Positions 49,553-60,869 are shown, counted from the first letter of the stretch. The stretch: DNA of 64,000 nucleotides from Leifsonia sp. Leaf264 (GCF_001422325.1 NZ_LMMR01000004.1:5752-69751), one strand, 5' to 3'. Numbers and translations are program-made. The notes: generated from the sequence alone by a model not told the origin.

Positions 49553-51367
49553 TCAGTACTTCCTCTCCATGGGCTGGTAGCGGGTCATGACGACGGGTTT
49601 CCAGTCGAGTCGGATGTGGTCTGCCGCGTCGGCGGAGTCCGCCTGGCCCGACAAGTAGGCCATGGTGTGCTTCATGTAGTTCTCGTCGTCGCGCTTCGGG
49701 AAGTCGTCGCGCATGTGGCCGCCGCGGCTCTCCTTGCGGTTGCGGGCCGAGTAGACCACGACCTCGGCGAGGTCGAGCAGGAAGCCGAGCTCGACGGCCT
49801 CGAGCAGATCGGTGTTGAACCGCTTGCCCTTGTCCTGCACGGCAACGTTCTTGTACCGCTCGCGCAGCGTGTGGATGGTCTCGGTGACCTCGGCGAGCGA
49901 CTCGTCGGTCCGGAACACCTGGGCGTTCCGGTCCATGTGGTCCTGCAGCTCCTTGCGGAGCACGGCGACGCGCTCGGTGCCGGTCGAGCCCTTGATGTGC
50001 TCGAGCAGCCCGCGGACCGCCTTGGCGGGGTCGGCGGGCAACGGGGTGAAGTCGACGTTCTGCACGTAGGCGACGGCGTTGTTGCCGGCACGCTTGCCGA
50101 AGACGTTGATGTCGAGCAGCGAGTTCGTGCCGAGGCGGTTCGAGCCGTGCACCGAGACGCAGGCGCACTCGCCGGCGGCATACAGGCCCGGAACGACGGT
50201 GTCGTTGTCGCGCAGGACCTCCGCGGAGACGTTGGTGGGGATGCCGCCCATGGCGTAGTGCGCCGTCGGCATGACCGGCACGGGCTCGGTCACGGGGTCG
50301 ACGCCGAGGTAGGTGCGGGCGAACTCCGTGATGTCGGGCAGCTTGGTCTCGAGCACCTCGGCGCCCAGGTGGGTGCAGTCGAGGTAGACGTAGTCCTTGT
50401 TGGGGCCGGCTCCGCGGCCCTCCGCCACCTCCTGCACCATGCAGCGGGCGACGATGTCGCGGGGTGCGAGGTCCTTGATGGTGGGCGCGTAGCGTTCCAT
50501 GAAGCGCTCGCCGCTCGCGTTGCGGAGGATCGCACCCTCACCGCGAGCACCTTCGGTCAGCAGGATGCCGAGTCCGGCGAGGCCGGTCGGGTGGAACTGG
50601 AAGAACTCCATGTCCTCCAGGGGCAGGCCCTTGCGCCAGATGATGCCGACGCCGTCGCCCGTGAGGGTGTGGGCGTTGGACGTGGTCTTGTAGATCTTGC
50701 CGAAGCCGCCGGTGGCGAAGATGATCGCCTTCGCCTGGAAGACGTGCAGCTCGCCCGAGGAGAGGTCGATGGCGACGACGCCGGAGGGCTGGTCGACGCC
50801 GTCCACGTTCGTCATGACCAGGTCGAGCACGTAGTACTCGTTGAAGAAGTTGATGCCGAGGCGCACGCAGTTCTGGAACAGCGTCTGCAGGATCATGTGG
50901 CCGGTGCGGTCTGCGGCGTAGCAGGCCCGGCGAACAGGCGCCTTGCCGTGGTCGCGGGTGTGGCCGCCGAAGCGACGCTGGTCGATCTTGCCCTCAGGGG
51001 TGCGGTTGAACGGCAGGCCCATGTTCTCGAGGTCGATGACGGCGTCGATGGCCTCCTTCGCGAGGATCTCGGCAGCATCCTGGTCGACGAGGTAGTCGCC
51101 GCCCTTGATGGTGTCGAAGGTGTGCCACTCCCAGCTGTCCTCCTCGACGTTCGCGAGGGCGGCGGCCATGCCGCCCTGCGCCGCTCCGGTGTGGGAGCGC
51201 GTCGGGTAGAGCTTCGAGATCACGGCGGTCTTCGCGCCGGGGCCGGCCTCGATGGCCGCACGCATGCCGGCACCGCCGGCGCCCACGATCACGATGTCGA
51301 ACTGGTGGTAGTGCACGCCGTCGACGACGGTGGACTCGGATTCAGGATTCACAGGTGCCGTACTCAT
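49553..51367 (-). CDS. sdhA: Succinate dehydrogenase flavoprotein subunit
   Basis: Oxidises succinate to fumarate with covalently bound FAD. The 604 residues carry [19 protein letters not shown] (FAD), the flavinylation His in [21 protein letters not shown], the active-site [17 protein letters not shown] and the MGGIPTN and [13 protein letters not shown] segments. Length and motifs match the bacterial type with two separate membrane subunits (sdhC and sdhD upstream). It is separated by 9 nt from sdhD and 2 nt from sdhB. Confidence 0.96.
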   Translation of the reverse strand: MSTAPVNPESESTVVDGVHYHQFDIVIVGAGGAGMRAAIEAGPGAKTAVISKLYPTRSHTGAAQGGMAAALANVEEDSWEWHTFDTIKGGDYLVDQDAAEILAKEAIDAVIDLENMGLPFNRTPEGKIDQRRFGGHTRDHGKAPVRRACYAADRTGHMILQTLFQNCVRLGINFFNEYYVLDLVMTNVDGVDQPSGVVAIDLSSGELHVFQAKAIIFATGGFGKIYKTTSNAHTLTGDGVGIIWRKGLPLEDMEFFQFHPTGLAGLGILLTEGARGEGAILRNASGERFMERYAPTIKDLAPRDIVARCMVQEVAEGRGAGPNKDYVYLDCTHLGAEVLETKLPDITEFARTYLGVDPVTEPVPVMPTAHYAMGGIPTNVSAEVLRDNDTVVPGLYAAGECACVSVHGSNRLGTNSLLDINVFGKRAGNNAVAYVQNVDFTPLPADPAKAVRGLLEHIKGSTGTERVAVLRKELQDHMDRNAQVFRTDESLAEVTETIHTLRERYKNVAVQDKGKRFNTDLLEAVELGFLLDLAEVVVYSARNRKESRGGHMRDDFPKRDDENYMKHTMAYLSGQADSADAADHIRLDWKPVVMTRYQPMERKY

Positions 51368-51376
51368 ATCTCTTTG

Positions 51377-51841
51377 TTATCCGACCGGGCAGAAGGAGGG
51401 CAGCAGGTCGGCGGGGGATCCGGCCGGGCAGGGCTCGAAGGTGAAGACGACGAGGGTTCCGAGGAGGATGAGCGCCGCGACGGCGACGAAGATGGCGCCC
51501 TTCAGGATGCGACGCGTCGACGGCAGCGTGGCGTAGTCGTTGACGATCGTGCGCATGCCGTTACCGCCGTGGATCAGCGCGAGCCAGAGCATCAGCACGT
51601 CCCAGACCTGCCAGAACGGAGAGGCGTACTTGCCGCCGACGAAGCCGAAGTCGATGGCGTGGACGCCGTCGCCGACCAGGAGGTTGACGAACAGGTGCCC
51701 GAAGATGAGCACGAGGAGCAGCACGCCGGAGACGCGCATGTAGATCCAGCCCCACTTCTCCCAGTTCACGCCACGGTTGCGGGCGGGACGGGAGGGGGAG
51801 CGGGGCGGCTCGATGGCCGGGGCGTTGTCGATTGCGGTCAC
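51377..51841 (-). CDS. sdhD: Succinate dehydrogenase membrane subunit SdhD
   Basis: 154-residue hydrophobic anchor with three membrane helices (about 34-55, 78-95 and 115-135). The conserved WIYMRVSGVLLLVLIFGHLF holds the Ser/Arg of the quinone site and the heme-ligand His (FGHLF). WLALIHGGNGMRTIVNDY is the second family signature. The first ~28 residues are a Pro/Arg-rich cytosolic leader. The GTG start lies 12 nt after sdhC and the stop is 9 nt before sdhA. Confidence 0.9.
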   Translation of the reverse strand: MTAIDNAPAIEPPRSPSRPARNRGVNWEKWGWIYMRVSGVLLLVLIFGHLFVNLLVGDGVHAIDFGFVGGKYASPFWQVWDVLMLWLALIHGGNGMRTIVNDYATLPSTRRILKGAIFVAVAALILLGTLVVFTFEPCPAGSPADLLPSFCPVG

Positions 51842-51853
51842 TTCGAGTCCCTC

Positions 51854-52273
51854 CTAGTGTCCGAAGACGTTCATCAGGTGGCGGGGGGCGAAGCCCAGCA
51901 TCGTGACGACCCACAGGCCGATCACGACGTAGAACATGGCCTTCTGGTAGCGCACGCCCTTCGACCAGAAGTCGATGAGGATGATGCGGATGCCGTTGAA
52001 GGCGTGGAAGACGATCGCTCCGACCAGCGCCACTTCACCGAGCCCCATGATGGGCGTCTGGTAGGTGCTGATCACGGCGTTGTAGGCCTCGGGGCTCACG
52101 CGGATCAGAGCCGTGTCCAGGACGTGCACCAGCAGGAAGAAGAAGATGGCGACGCCGGTGATGCGATGAAGAACCCATGACCACATGCCCTCGCGGCCCC
52201 GGTACAGGGTTCCTCCCGGACGGGATGCTCGCTTGGTGTCTGCTGTCAGGGTTCCTGCCGTGTCCTGAGGCAT
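51854..52273 (-). CDS. sdhC: Succinate dehydrogenase cytochrome b556 subunit SdhC
   Basis: 139 residues with three membrane helices. MWSWVLHRITGVAIFFFLLV holds the SdhC His/Arg quinone motif (HRITG), LLVHVLDTALI carries the probable heme His, and FHAFNGIRIILIDF is the third-helix signature. ATG 52273 has AGGGAGG about 8 nt upstream and starts the sdhCDAB operon. The longer frame upstream is an antisense shadow of manC. A possible -10 box (TACACT on minus, 52346-52351) would give a leader of about 65 nt. Confidence 0.9.
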   Translation of the reverse strand: MPQDTAGTLTADTKRASRPGGTLYRGREGMWSWVLHRITGVAIFFFLLVHVLDTALIRVSPEAYNAVISTYQTPIMGLGEVALVGAIVFHAFNGIRIILIDFWSKGVRYQKAMFYVVIGLWVVTMLGFAPRHLMNVFGH

Positions 52274-52462
52274 GAACAACCCTCCCTGGCTGTGTCTGAC
52301 GGCCTGGAGATTCACAGGCCGGAACCGCTCGACGAGCGTGAGCCAAGTGTATTCCTTTCGTCTCGCCCAGTTCCCGTAAGGGGAGCCTAAGTATCTCGAC
52401 GTCGAGAGACTGTTCACGCGCCGGGGGCGGTGACCGACCCGCGCCGGAAACAGGGCGGCCGC

Positions 52463-52474
52463 TAGTCTGGCGGC
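52463..52474 (+). promoter_or_regulatory. Leaderless-type -10 box for manC
   Basis: TAGTCT (52463-52468), GGCGGC, then ATG at 52475, with no Shine-Dalgarno. It has the same arrangement as at 31936. Confidence 0.5.
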
Positions 52475-53587
52475 ATGACTGCGATCGAGCGCTTCTACAG
52501 CGTCATCCCGGCCGGCGGCATCGGATCCCGACTCTGGCCGTTGTCGCGCGCCGACGCTCCCAAGTTCCTGCACGACCTCACGGGCTCGGGTCAGACGCTG
52601 CTGCGCGACACCTGGGACCGGCTCGCCCCGATCTCCGGCACCGACCGCATCATGGTCGTCACGGGCAGGGCACACCGCGCCGCCGTCGAGGGGCAGCTGC
52701 CCGAGCTCGCGGACCACAACGTCGTCCTCGAGAGCGAGCCGCGCGACTCCTCCGCCGCGATCGGCCTCGCCGCCGCGATCCTCGCGCTGCGCGAGCCCGA
52801 CGTCATCATCGGCTCCTTCGCCGCCGATCACGTCATCAAGGGCACGGTGCTGTTCCGGCACGCCGTCCAGGAGGCCGTCGCCCTCGCCGATGCCGGCTAC
52901 ATCGCGACGATCGGCATCCGTCCCACGGAACCGGCGATCGGATTCGGGTACATCCACACCGGCGGTCCGTTGAAGGTCGCGGGGGCACCGTCGGCCAGCA
53001 TCGTGGACTCCTTCGTGGAGAAGCCCGACCTCGCCACCGCCGAGCGCTACGTCGCCGGCGGCAAGCACCTGTGGAACGCCGGCATGTTCATCGCCCGCGC
53101 CGATCGGCTGCTCGAGGAGCTCGCCCGAAACAAGCCGGAACTGCACGCCGGCCTGGTCGAGCTGGCGGCGGCCTGGGATGACCCGGCCACGCGCGGCCCG
53201 GCGGTCGACCGCATCTGGCCGAACCTCGAGAAGATCGCCATCGACTACTCGGTGGCCGAACCGGCCGCCGCCGCCGGCAGGCTCGCCGTGGTGCCGGCCC
53301 AGTTCGACTGGGACGACGTCGGCGACTTCGCCTCCATCGCGAAGATCCACTCCGGCGGGCGCAAGCGCGACCTCGCCATCCTCGGCGCCGACGCCCGCGT
53401 TCTGGCTGATTCCTCCAGCGGTATCGTCGTGAGCCAGGGCGGGCGCACCATCGCCCTGATCGGCGTGGAGGACATCGTGGTGGTCGACACCCCCGACGCC
53501 CTCCTCGTGACCACCAGCGCCAACGCGCAGAAGGTCAAGTCCGTCGTCGACGCGCTGCGACTGTCCGGCCGCGGCGACGTCCTCTGA
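52475..53587 (+). CDS. manC: Mannose-1-phosphate guanylyltransferase
   Basis: Makes GDP-mannose for cell-wall lipoarabinomannan-type glycolipids and glycoproteins. The 370 residues have the nucleotidyltransferase signature VIPAGGIGSRLWPLSR (residues 10-25), FAADHVI, the sugar-binding FVEKPD segment (SFVEKPDLATAERYVAGG), and LWNAGMFIARAD. It lacks the C-terminal cupin isomerase domain of bifunctional ManC/AlgA, so it is the single-function actinobacterial form. Probably leaderless. The BMP lipoprotein gene follows 53 nt later but has its own ribosome site. Confidence 0.9.
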   Translation: MTAIERFYSVIPAGGIGSRLWPLSRADAPKFLHDLTGSGQTLLRDTWDRLAPISGTDRIMVVTGRAHRAAVEGQLPELADHNVVLESEPRDSSAAIGLAAAILALREPDVIIGSFAADHVIKGTVLFRHAVQEAVALADAGYIATIGIRPTEPAIGFGYIHTGGPLKVAGAPSASIVDSFVEKPDLATAERYVAGGKHLWNAGMFIARADRLLEELARNKPELHAGLVELAAAWDDPATRGPAVDRIWPNLEKIAIDYSVAEPAAAAGRLAVVPAQFDWDDVGDFASIAKIHSGGRKRDLAILGADARVLADSSSGIVVSQGGRTIALIGVEDIVVVDTPDALLVTTSANAQKVKSVVDALRLSGRGDVL

Positions 53588-53640
53588 CGCGCCACAGCAG
53601 TTCCCCCGTCGCTCCAGCACCCATCCGAGAGGTTCCACTC

Positions 53641-54708
53641 ATGAGCAGCAGAATGCGGGCAGCATCCGTCGTCGCCGTCCTGGCCATCGCGGCCCTGGCC
53701 GGCTGCTCGGCGCCGCCGAGTTCGAGCGACTCCTCGACGAGCGCGGCAGGCGACTACTGCGCGCGCATGGTCACGAACTCCGGGGGGCTCGAGGACCGTT
53801 CGTTCAACCAGTCGAGCTGGGCCGGGCTTCAGAAGGCGGAGAAGGATGCCGGCATCGACGTGCAGGCCCTCGTCTCGACCGGCGAGACCGATCTCGCCCC
53901 CAACGTTCAGCAGGCCGTCGACTCCGGGTGCCAGTTCGTGCTGACCGTCGGCTACGAGCTGGCCGACGCCACAGCGTCGGCCGCGACGGAGAACCCCGAC
54001 GTGCACTTCTCCATCGTCGACGAGGTCGTCGACGGCCCCAACGTCAAGCCCATCATCTTCGACACGGCCCAGGCGTCCTACCTCGCCGGCTACCTGGCGG
54101 CCGGGGTCTCGAAGACGGGAACCGTGGCGACCTTCGGTGGCGGCAACCAGCCGCCCGTGACCCTCTTCATGGACGGCTTCGTCGACGGGGTCGCCGCCTA
54201 CAACGAGGCTCACGGCACGTCCGTCGTCGCCCTCGGCTGGGACAAGGCCAAGCAGGACGGCAGCTTCACCGGCGACTTCGAGGACATCAACAAGGGCAAG
54301 ACCCTCACCGAGAGCCTCATCGACCAGGGCGCCGACGTGATCCTGCCCGTGGCCGGACAGGTCGGGGAGGGCTCGGCGGCCGCGGCTCTCGAGAACCCGG
54401 GCGTCTCCGTCATCTGGGTCGACAACGACGGCTACGACACCCTTCCGGCGAAGTACCACCCCGTCCTGCTGACCAGCGTGCTGAAGAACACCGAGGACGC
54501 CGTGGCGACGATCGTCACCGATGACGCCGCCGGGTCGTTCGATCCCGCGCCCTTCATCGGCACCCTCGAGAACGGCGGGGTCGGGCTCGCGCCGTTCCAC
54601 GACCTGGCCTCGTCGGTGCCGCAGGAGTTGTCGGACGAGCTCGACGCGCTGAGCGCGAAGATCATCGACGGCTCGGTCGTCGTGACCTCGCCGAGCACGC
54701 CGGAATGA
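53641..54708 (+). CDS. BMP-family nucleoside-binding lipoprotein 1
   Basis: 355-residue substrate-binding lipoprotein of the basic membrane protein (PnrA/BmpA) family. The lipobox LAGC has Cys22, after a signal peptide with MRAASVVAVLAIAALAG. Family motifs: MVTNSGGLEDRSFNQSSWAG near residue 43, FDTAQASYLAGYLAAG, VTLFMDGFVDGV and FIGTLENGGVGLAPFHD at the end. It is paralogous to the next gene and shares its layout. It probably delivers purine or pyrimidine nucleosides to the ABC transporter encoded at 56154. A possible ribosome site GAGAGG precedes the ATG. Confidence 0.88.
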   Translation: MSSRMRAASVVAVLAIAALAGCSAPPSSSDSSTSAAGDYCARMVTNSGGLEDRSFNQSSWAGLQKAEKDAGIDVQALVSTGETDLAPNVQQAVDSGCQFVLTVGYELADATASAATENPDVHFSIVDEVVDGPNVKPIIFDTAQASYLAGYLAAGVSKTGTVATFGGGNQPPVTLFMDGFVDGVAAYNEAHGTSVVALGWDKAKQDGSFTGDFEDINKGKTLTESLIDQGADVILPVAGQVGEGSAAAALENPGVSVIWVDNDGYDTLPAKYHPVLLTSVLKNTEDAVATIVTDDAAGSFDPAPFIGTLENGGVGLAPFHDLASSVPQELSDELDALSAKIIDGSVVVTSPSTPE

Positions 54709-54804
54709 TGCGATCGAGAGCCGATCTCACGCAGAAATGTTGCGAGTTCGTTTCGTCGGATGCGCGCCGGGTCGCAGATTCATAACCATTCGCGCGAGCA
54801 CCCA

Positions 54805-54840
54805 CTTTGCTCTTTTGAGCAAGGAAATATTCGGTAACGT
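54805..54840 (+). promoter_or_regulatory. Possible operator and promoter for the second BMP lipoprotein gene
   Basis: In the 186-nt gap, an AT-rich patch holds a hairpin-like inverted repeat TTGCTC-TTTT-GAGCAA (54807-54822) and TAACGT (54835-54840) as a possible -10, about 55 nt before the start codon. No clear -35 box with good spacing is seen. Confidence 0.3.
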
Positions 54841-54894
54841 GATTGCACATCCCGGCCCATCCATCCCTGTGGGCCTGCAATCTTGGAGGTCATC

Positions 54895-55992
54895 TTGACG
54901 ATCACTACCCGCAAGACCGCCATCGGCGGACTTGCCGCGCTCAGCGCAGCGCTCCTGCTGGCCGGCTGCGCCTCGGCGCCCGAAGAGGGCGGCGCTTCGT
55001 CGGGTGCGGCAGCAGCATCCGACTTCGTCCCCTGCATGGTCTCCGACTCCGGTGGATTCGACGACAAGTCGTTCAACCAGCTCGGTGCCGAGGGCCTCGA
55101 CTCGGCCGCCAAGGAGCTCGGCGTGGAGCCGATCAAGGTCCAGTCCGACGCCGAGACCGACTTCGCTCCCAACCTGACGAACCTCGTCGACCAGGGCTGC
55201 AACATCATCGTGACCGTCGGCTTCGCGCTCTCGGCAGCGACCATCGAGTCGGCCACCGCCAACCCCGACATCGACTACGCGATCATCGACGATGCGGCTG
55301 ACGCCGACTTCGACGGCAAGGCCGACGCACCCAACATCAAGCCGATCCTCTTCGACACCGCGCAGGCGGCGTTCCTCGCCGGCTACGCGGCCGCCGACTA
55401 CTCGAAGACCGGCGTTGTCGGCACCTTCGGTGGAATGAACTTCCCGACGGTCTCCATCTTCATGGACGGCTTCAAGCAGGGCGTCGAGTACCACAACACC
55501 GAGAAGGGGACCGCAGTCAAGGTCCTCGGCTGGGACGGCGAGAACGGCCTGTTCACCGGTGGCTTCGAGGCGAACGACACCGCTCGCCAGACAGCACAGG
55601 GCCTCATCGACCAGAACGTCGACGTCATCCTGCCCGTCGGTGGTCCGATCTACCAGAGCGCAGCGGCGGCCATCAAGGACGCCGGTCGCGACATCGCCAT
55701 GATCGGTGTCGACGCCGACTTCACCGTCACTGCGCCCGACGTGGCCGACCTCATGCTGACCTCGATCCTCAAGGGCATCGACGTCGGAACCAACGATGCC
55801 GTCGTCGCCGCCGGTAAGGGCGACTTCGACCCGACCCCGTTCATCGGAACGCTCGAGAACGAGGGCGTCGGCATCGCCCCGTTCCACGACTTCGAGGACA
55901 AGGTCGCTCCGACCCTGCAGGGTGAGCTCGACAAGATCAAGGCCGGCATCATCGACGGCTCGATCCCCGTCAAGTCCTACCTCGCAGGCTAA
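54895..55992 (+). CDS. BMP-family nucleoside-binding lipoprotein 2 (TTG start)
   Basis: 365 residues from a TTG start at 54895, chosen because a strong GGAGG (54885-54889) stands 5 nt upstream and the resulting MTITTRKTAIGGLAALSAAL is a clean lipoprotein signal with lipobox LAGC, Cys25. The only other in-frame start, TTG 54883, would overlap the GGAGG. BMP motifs: MVSDSGGFDDKSFNQLGAEG, FDTAQAAFLAGYAAADYSKT, VSIFMDGFKQGVEYHN, FIGTLENEGVGIAPFHDF. It is the paralogue of lipoprotein 1, and both likely serve the same nucleoside ABC transporter. A terminator hairpin follows, so it can be expressed in excess over the transporter. Confidence 0.9.
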   Translation: MTITTRKTAIGGLAALSAALLLAGCASAPEEGGASSGAAAASDFVPCMVSDSGGFDDKSFNQLGAEGLDSAAKELGVEPIKVQSDAETDFAPNLTNLVDQGCNIIVTVGFALSAATIESATANPDIDYAIIDDAADADFDGKADAPNIKPILFDTAQAAFLAGYAAADYSKTGVVGTFGGMNFPTVSIFMDGFKQGVEYHNTEKGTAVKVLGWDGENGLFTGGFEANDTARQTAQGLIDQNVDVILPVGGPIYQSAAAAIKDAGRDIAMIGVDADFTVTAPDVADLMLTSILKGIDVGTNDAVVAAGKGDFDPTPFIGTLENEGVGIAPFHDFEDKVAPTLQGELDKIKAGIIDGSIPVKSYLAG

Positions 55993-56008
55993 GTTCTGAC
56001 AGACAGCG

Positions 56009-56040
56009 GGGGAGGCCGGCGAGAGCCGGCCTCCCCTTCT
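56009..56040 (+). terminator. Terminator after BMP lipoprotein 2
   Basis: Perfect 12-bp stem GGGGAGGCCGGC-GAGA-GCCGGCCTCCCC followed by TTCT, 17 nt past the stop codon. This allows high lipoprotein expression relative to the transporter genes downstream. Confidence 0.85.
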
Positions 56041-56140
56041 GCATGTCGGCGCTTCTGCGCATCATCTGCAACATCTGAGCATCCGCCCCGAAGGTCGACC
56101 CACCTTCGAGCACGCAGGGGCGCGGAATCACGTGAATAAC

Positions 56141-56153
56141 TAGGATCGGGAGC
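56141..56153 (+). promoter_or_regulatory. Leaderless-type -10 box for the nucleoside ABC ATPase gene
   Basis: TAGGAT (56141-56146) ends 7 nt before the ATG at 56154. The intervening CGGGAGC contains a GGGAG that is too close to the ATG for normal use. Confidence 0.5.
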
Positions 56154-57670
56154 ATGAAGCTCGAACTTCGCGGCATCACGAAGACATTCGGTGCCCTGGT
56201 CGCCAATGACCACATCGATCTCACCGTCGAACCCGGGGAGATCCACTGTCTCCTCGGTGAGAACGGTGCAGGCAAGTCCACCCTCATGAACGTGCTCTAC
56301 GGCCTGTACCAGGCCGACGGAGGCGAGATCCTCCTCGACGACGCCGCCCAGCACTTCGAGGGTCCCGGTGACGCGATGGCGGCGGGCATCGGCATGGTGC
56401 ACCAGCACTTCATGCTCATCCCCGTCTTCACCGTCGCCGAGAACGTCATGCTCGGGCACGAGCAGACCAAGAACGGCGGCATGCTCGACCTCCCGGCCGC
56501 ACGCGGCCGGGTGAAGGAGATCTCCGAGCGCTTCGGCTTCGATGTCGATCCCGACGCGCTCGTCGATGAGCTCCCCGTCGGCGTGCAGCAGCGCGTCGAG
56601 ATCATCAAGGCACTCTCGCGGGACGCCCGCGTGCTCGTGTTCGACGAGCCGACGGCCGTGCTCACGCCGCAGGAGACCGATGAGCTCATGCAGATCATGC
56701 GGCAGCTGCGCGACGCCGGGACCGCCATCGTCTTCATCACCCACAAGCTCCGCGAGGTGCGCGAGGTCGCCGACCGCATCACCGTGATGCGACTCGGCAA
56801 GGTCGTCGGCGAGGCCCAGCCCACGGCGACGAACGCGGAGCTCGCCTCCTTGATGGTCGGCCGCTCGGTCGAGCTCACCGTGCACAAGGATGCCCCGACG
56901 CTCGGCGAGGAGGCCCTCATCGTCGAGAACCTCACCGTCGTGGATCCGATCGGCCAGCTCGTCGTGAACGACGTGAGCTTCTCCGTTCGCCGGGGTGAGA
57001 TCCTGGCCATCGCCGGAGTCCAGGGCAACGGGCAGACCGAACTCACCGAGGCCCTCGTCGGTCTGCAGCCGCGCGTGTCCGGCCGTATCAGCCTCGACGG
57101 CCGGGAGCTCACCGGAGCGAGCGTGCGCAAGATCCTCGACGCCGGAGTCGGCTTCGTGCCTGAAGACCGCAACGAGGACGGACTGGTCGGCGAGTTCTCC
57201 ATCGCCGAGAACCTCATGCTCGACCGATCGACGGGAAAGCCCTTCGTCAGGGCCGCGAACCTGCAGCTCGGCTTCCTCGCCGAGTTCGCCAAGGAGAAGG
57301 TCGCCGAGTTCGACGTGCGCACCCCCGGCATCGAGACCAAGGTCGGCCGCCTCTCGGGCGGCAACCAGCAGAAGGTCGTTCTCGCACGCGAGTTGAGCCG
57401 CGACCTCACGCTCTTCGTGGCCGCTCAACCCACCCGCGGTGTCGACGTCGGATCGATCGAGTTCATCCACAAGCGCATCGTCGAGACCCGCGACTCCGGC
57501 GTTCCCGTGATCGTCGTGTCGACCGAGCTCGACGAGGTCGCGGCCCTCGCCGACCGCATCATGGTCATGTACCGAGGCCGCATCGTCGGCATCGTGCCCG
57601 GAGACACTCCCCGCGAGGTCCTCGGCCTCATGATGGCCGGCGAGGCCCCCACCGTAGAAGGAGCCGCCGC

Positions 57671-57674
<4 letters not shown>
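56154..57674 (+). CDS. Nucleoside ABC transporter ATPase (double ABC domain)
   Basis: 506 residues with two ABC domains in tandem (about 1-245 and 250-500), as in RbsA and NupB/NupO-type proteins. Domain 1: Walker A GENGAGKS, Q-loop VHQHFML, LPVGVQQRVEI signature, Walker B VLVFDEPTAVLT. Domain 2: degenerate Walker A GVQGNGQTEL, signature LSGGNQQKVVL and FVAAQPTRGVDVGS. The MVHQHFML segment is specific to BMP-linked nucleoside transporters. Its stop overlaps the first permease as ATGA. It energises uptake of nucleosides bound by the two lipoproteins. Confidence 0.92.
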
Positions 57675-59043
<1,369 letters not shown>

Positions 59044-59047
<4 letters not shown>

Positions 59048-60342
59048 GCACCACCACCGAGAGCACCGCACCAGCACCCACGCCGGCTCCCGTCGTCGTG
59101 CTCGCCAAGACCGTCATCACGAGCTGGAAGGCGCCTGTCGCATTCCTCGTCTTCACCCTGGTCATGTTCGCGCTGGCCATCTTCGGCGCGAGGAGCGGCG
59201 ACACCACCTTCAGGCTGTCCAGCCCGGCTGACGCCATCCAGCTGCCCGAGGTCGTCGTTCCGTCGGCCATCACGGTCTGGATCGTCGCCGTCCTCCTCGC
59301 CGTCGTCACCATCGCGAGCGCCGCCATGGTGCGCGCGCAGAAGAAGGTGCCTCTCTGGCTCATCGTGATCTTCGCGGTGCTGTTCATGTTCGGCTTCCTC
59401 ACCTGGGCGGCCGCCGGCTCATCCCTGCCGATGATCGGCCTGCTGTTCGGTTCGCTCAGCCTGGCCGTCCCGCTCATCTACGGCTCACTCGCCGGCGTCA
59501 TCGGCGAGCGGGTCGGCGTCGTCAACATCGCGATCGAGAGCCAGTTGCTGGCTGGCGCGTTCACGGCGGCCGTCGTGGCCTCCGTCACCGGACAGCTCTG
59601 GCTCGGCGTCATCGCCGCGATGATCGCCGGCGTGCTCGTGGCCATGGTGCTCGCCGCATTCGCGATCAAGTACATGGTCGACCAGGTCATCGTGGGTGTC
59701 GTGCTCAACGTGCTCGTCGTGGGCCTGACCAGCTTCTTCTACTCGCAGGTGCTGGTGCCGAACGCCGCGGTCCTGAACGCCCCGCCGCGGTTCGAACGAC
59801 TGCCCATCCCGCTGCTCGGCGACATCCCGATCATCGGGCCCGTGCTGTTCAAGCAGACGATCATCGTCTACATCATGTACGTGGCCGTGGCCGCCGTGTA
59901 CATCGGACTGTTCCACACCAAGTGGGGTCTCCGCCTCCGCGCCGTCGGCGAGCACCCGCAGGCCGCCGACACCGTGGGCATCAAGGTCAACAAGACCCGG
60001 TTCTGGAACGTCGCGCTGGCCGGTGCCATCGCCGGCCTCGGCGGTACCTTCTTCACCATCGGAACCGGCATCGCCTTCAACAAGGAGATGACGGCCGGAG
60101 CCGGCTACATCGCCCTCGCCGCCGTGATCTTCGGCCAGTGGGATCCGATCAAGGCCACGCTCGCCGCGTTGCTGTTCGGCTTCGCGTCGAACCTGCAGAA
60201 CACCCTCAGCGTCATCGGTTCGCCGGTGCCGAGCGAGTTCATGCTCATGCTGCCGTACGTCGTCACGATCTTCGCCGTGGCCGGTCTCGTCGGCAAGGTG
60301 AGACCACCGGCCGCATCAGGAAAGCCGTACGTGAAATCATGA
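59044..60342 (+). CDS. Nucleoside ABC transporter permease 2
   Basis: 432 residues, about ten membrane helices. A ~30-residue Thr/Pro/Ala leader precedes a first pair of helices, followed by the core LAGVIGERVGVVNIAIESQL (E-R-x-G-x-x-N-I-x-x-E motif) and RLRAVGEHPQAADTVGIKVN of the NupQ/YufQ type. GTG 59044 follows AGGAGG at 59026-59031 (12 nt) and overlaps the previous stop. The stop overlaps cdd as ATGA, so transport and deamination are translationally coupled. It pairs with permease 1 to form the channel. Confidence 0.9.
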
Positions 60343-60761
60343 CCGAGCCAACAGCATCCGTGCCGGAGATCGACTGGGCAGCCCTGCGCTCAGCGGCCGT
60401 CGAGGCCATGGGCAGGGCCTACGTGCCCTACTCGGAGTTCCCCGTCGGTGCGGCGGCCCTCGTCGACGACGGACGCATCGTGTCGGGCTGCAACGTGGAG
60501 AACGCCTCGTACGGTGTCACCCTCTGCGCCGAGTGCACGCTCGTCTCCGGACTGTTCATGTCCGGCGGCGGCAGGCTCGTGGCCTTCACCTGCGTCGACG
60601 GCCGCGGCAACACCCTCATGCCGTGCGGCCGCTGTCGTCAGCTGCTGTACGAGCACTCCACCGAGGGCATGCTGCTCGAGACGGTCTCGGGCATCCGCAC
60701 CATCGACGAGGTGCTCCCGGATGCGTTCGGCCCGCGTCAGCTCGCCGAGTACAGGGGCTGA
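60339..60761 (+). CDS. cdd: Cytidine deaminase
   Basis: Converts cytidine and deoxycytidine to the uridine forms. The 140 residues carry the zinc signature C63-A-E65 (VTLCAECT) and P95-C96-G-R-C99, with the substrate segment FPVGAAALVDDGRIVSGCNV and ENASYG. It is a homotetrameric-type Cdd by size. The ATG overlaps the stop of permease 2 (ATGA). Next to nucleoside transport and thymidine phosphorylase genes it completes pyrimidine nucleoside salvage. Confidence 0.95.
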   Translation: MTEPTASVPEIDWAALRSAAVEAMGRAYVPYSEFPVGAAALVDDGRIVSGCNVENASYGVTLCAECTLVSGLFMSGGGRLVAFTCVDGRGNTLMPCGRCRQLLYEHSTEGMLLETVSGIRTIDEVLPDAFGPRQLAEYRG

Positions 60762-60790
60762 CGCGGCACCGACCCGATCCACGCTGCCGA

Positions 60791-60841
60791 ACCGTCATCC
60801 GGCACGCGGATGCCGCCCATCGGGCACCGTCGTCCGGCACG
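60791..60841. repeat. Short direct repeat between cdd and deoA
   Basis: ACCGTCATCCGGCACG (60791-60806) and ACCGTCGTCCGGCACG (60826-60841) differ at one base, 35 bp apart, in the 108-nt gap. They could be operator half-sites or a chance duplication. The deoA ribosome site (GTAGGA) follows. Confidence 0.4.
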
Positions 60842-60869
60842 ACCTCCAGTGAAACGAAAGTAGGACCCC

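Noticed and set aside
51854-53638. 594-residue leftward frame across manC and sdhC
   Set aside because: Only the last 139 residues (SdhC) have family motifs; the upstream part mirrors manC codon structure.
54709-54894. Small RNA gene in the gap before the second BMP lipoprotein
   Set aside because: The only structure is a short AT-looped hairpin and no terminator lies within the gap; it is more likely promoter or operator DNA.
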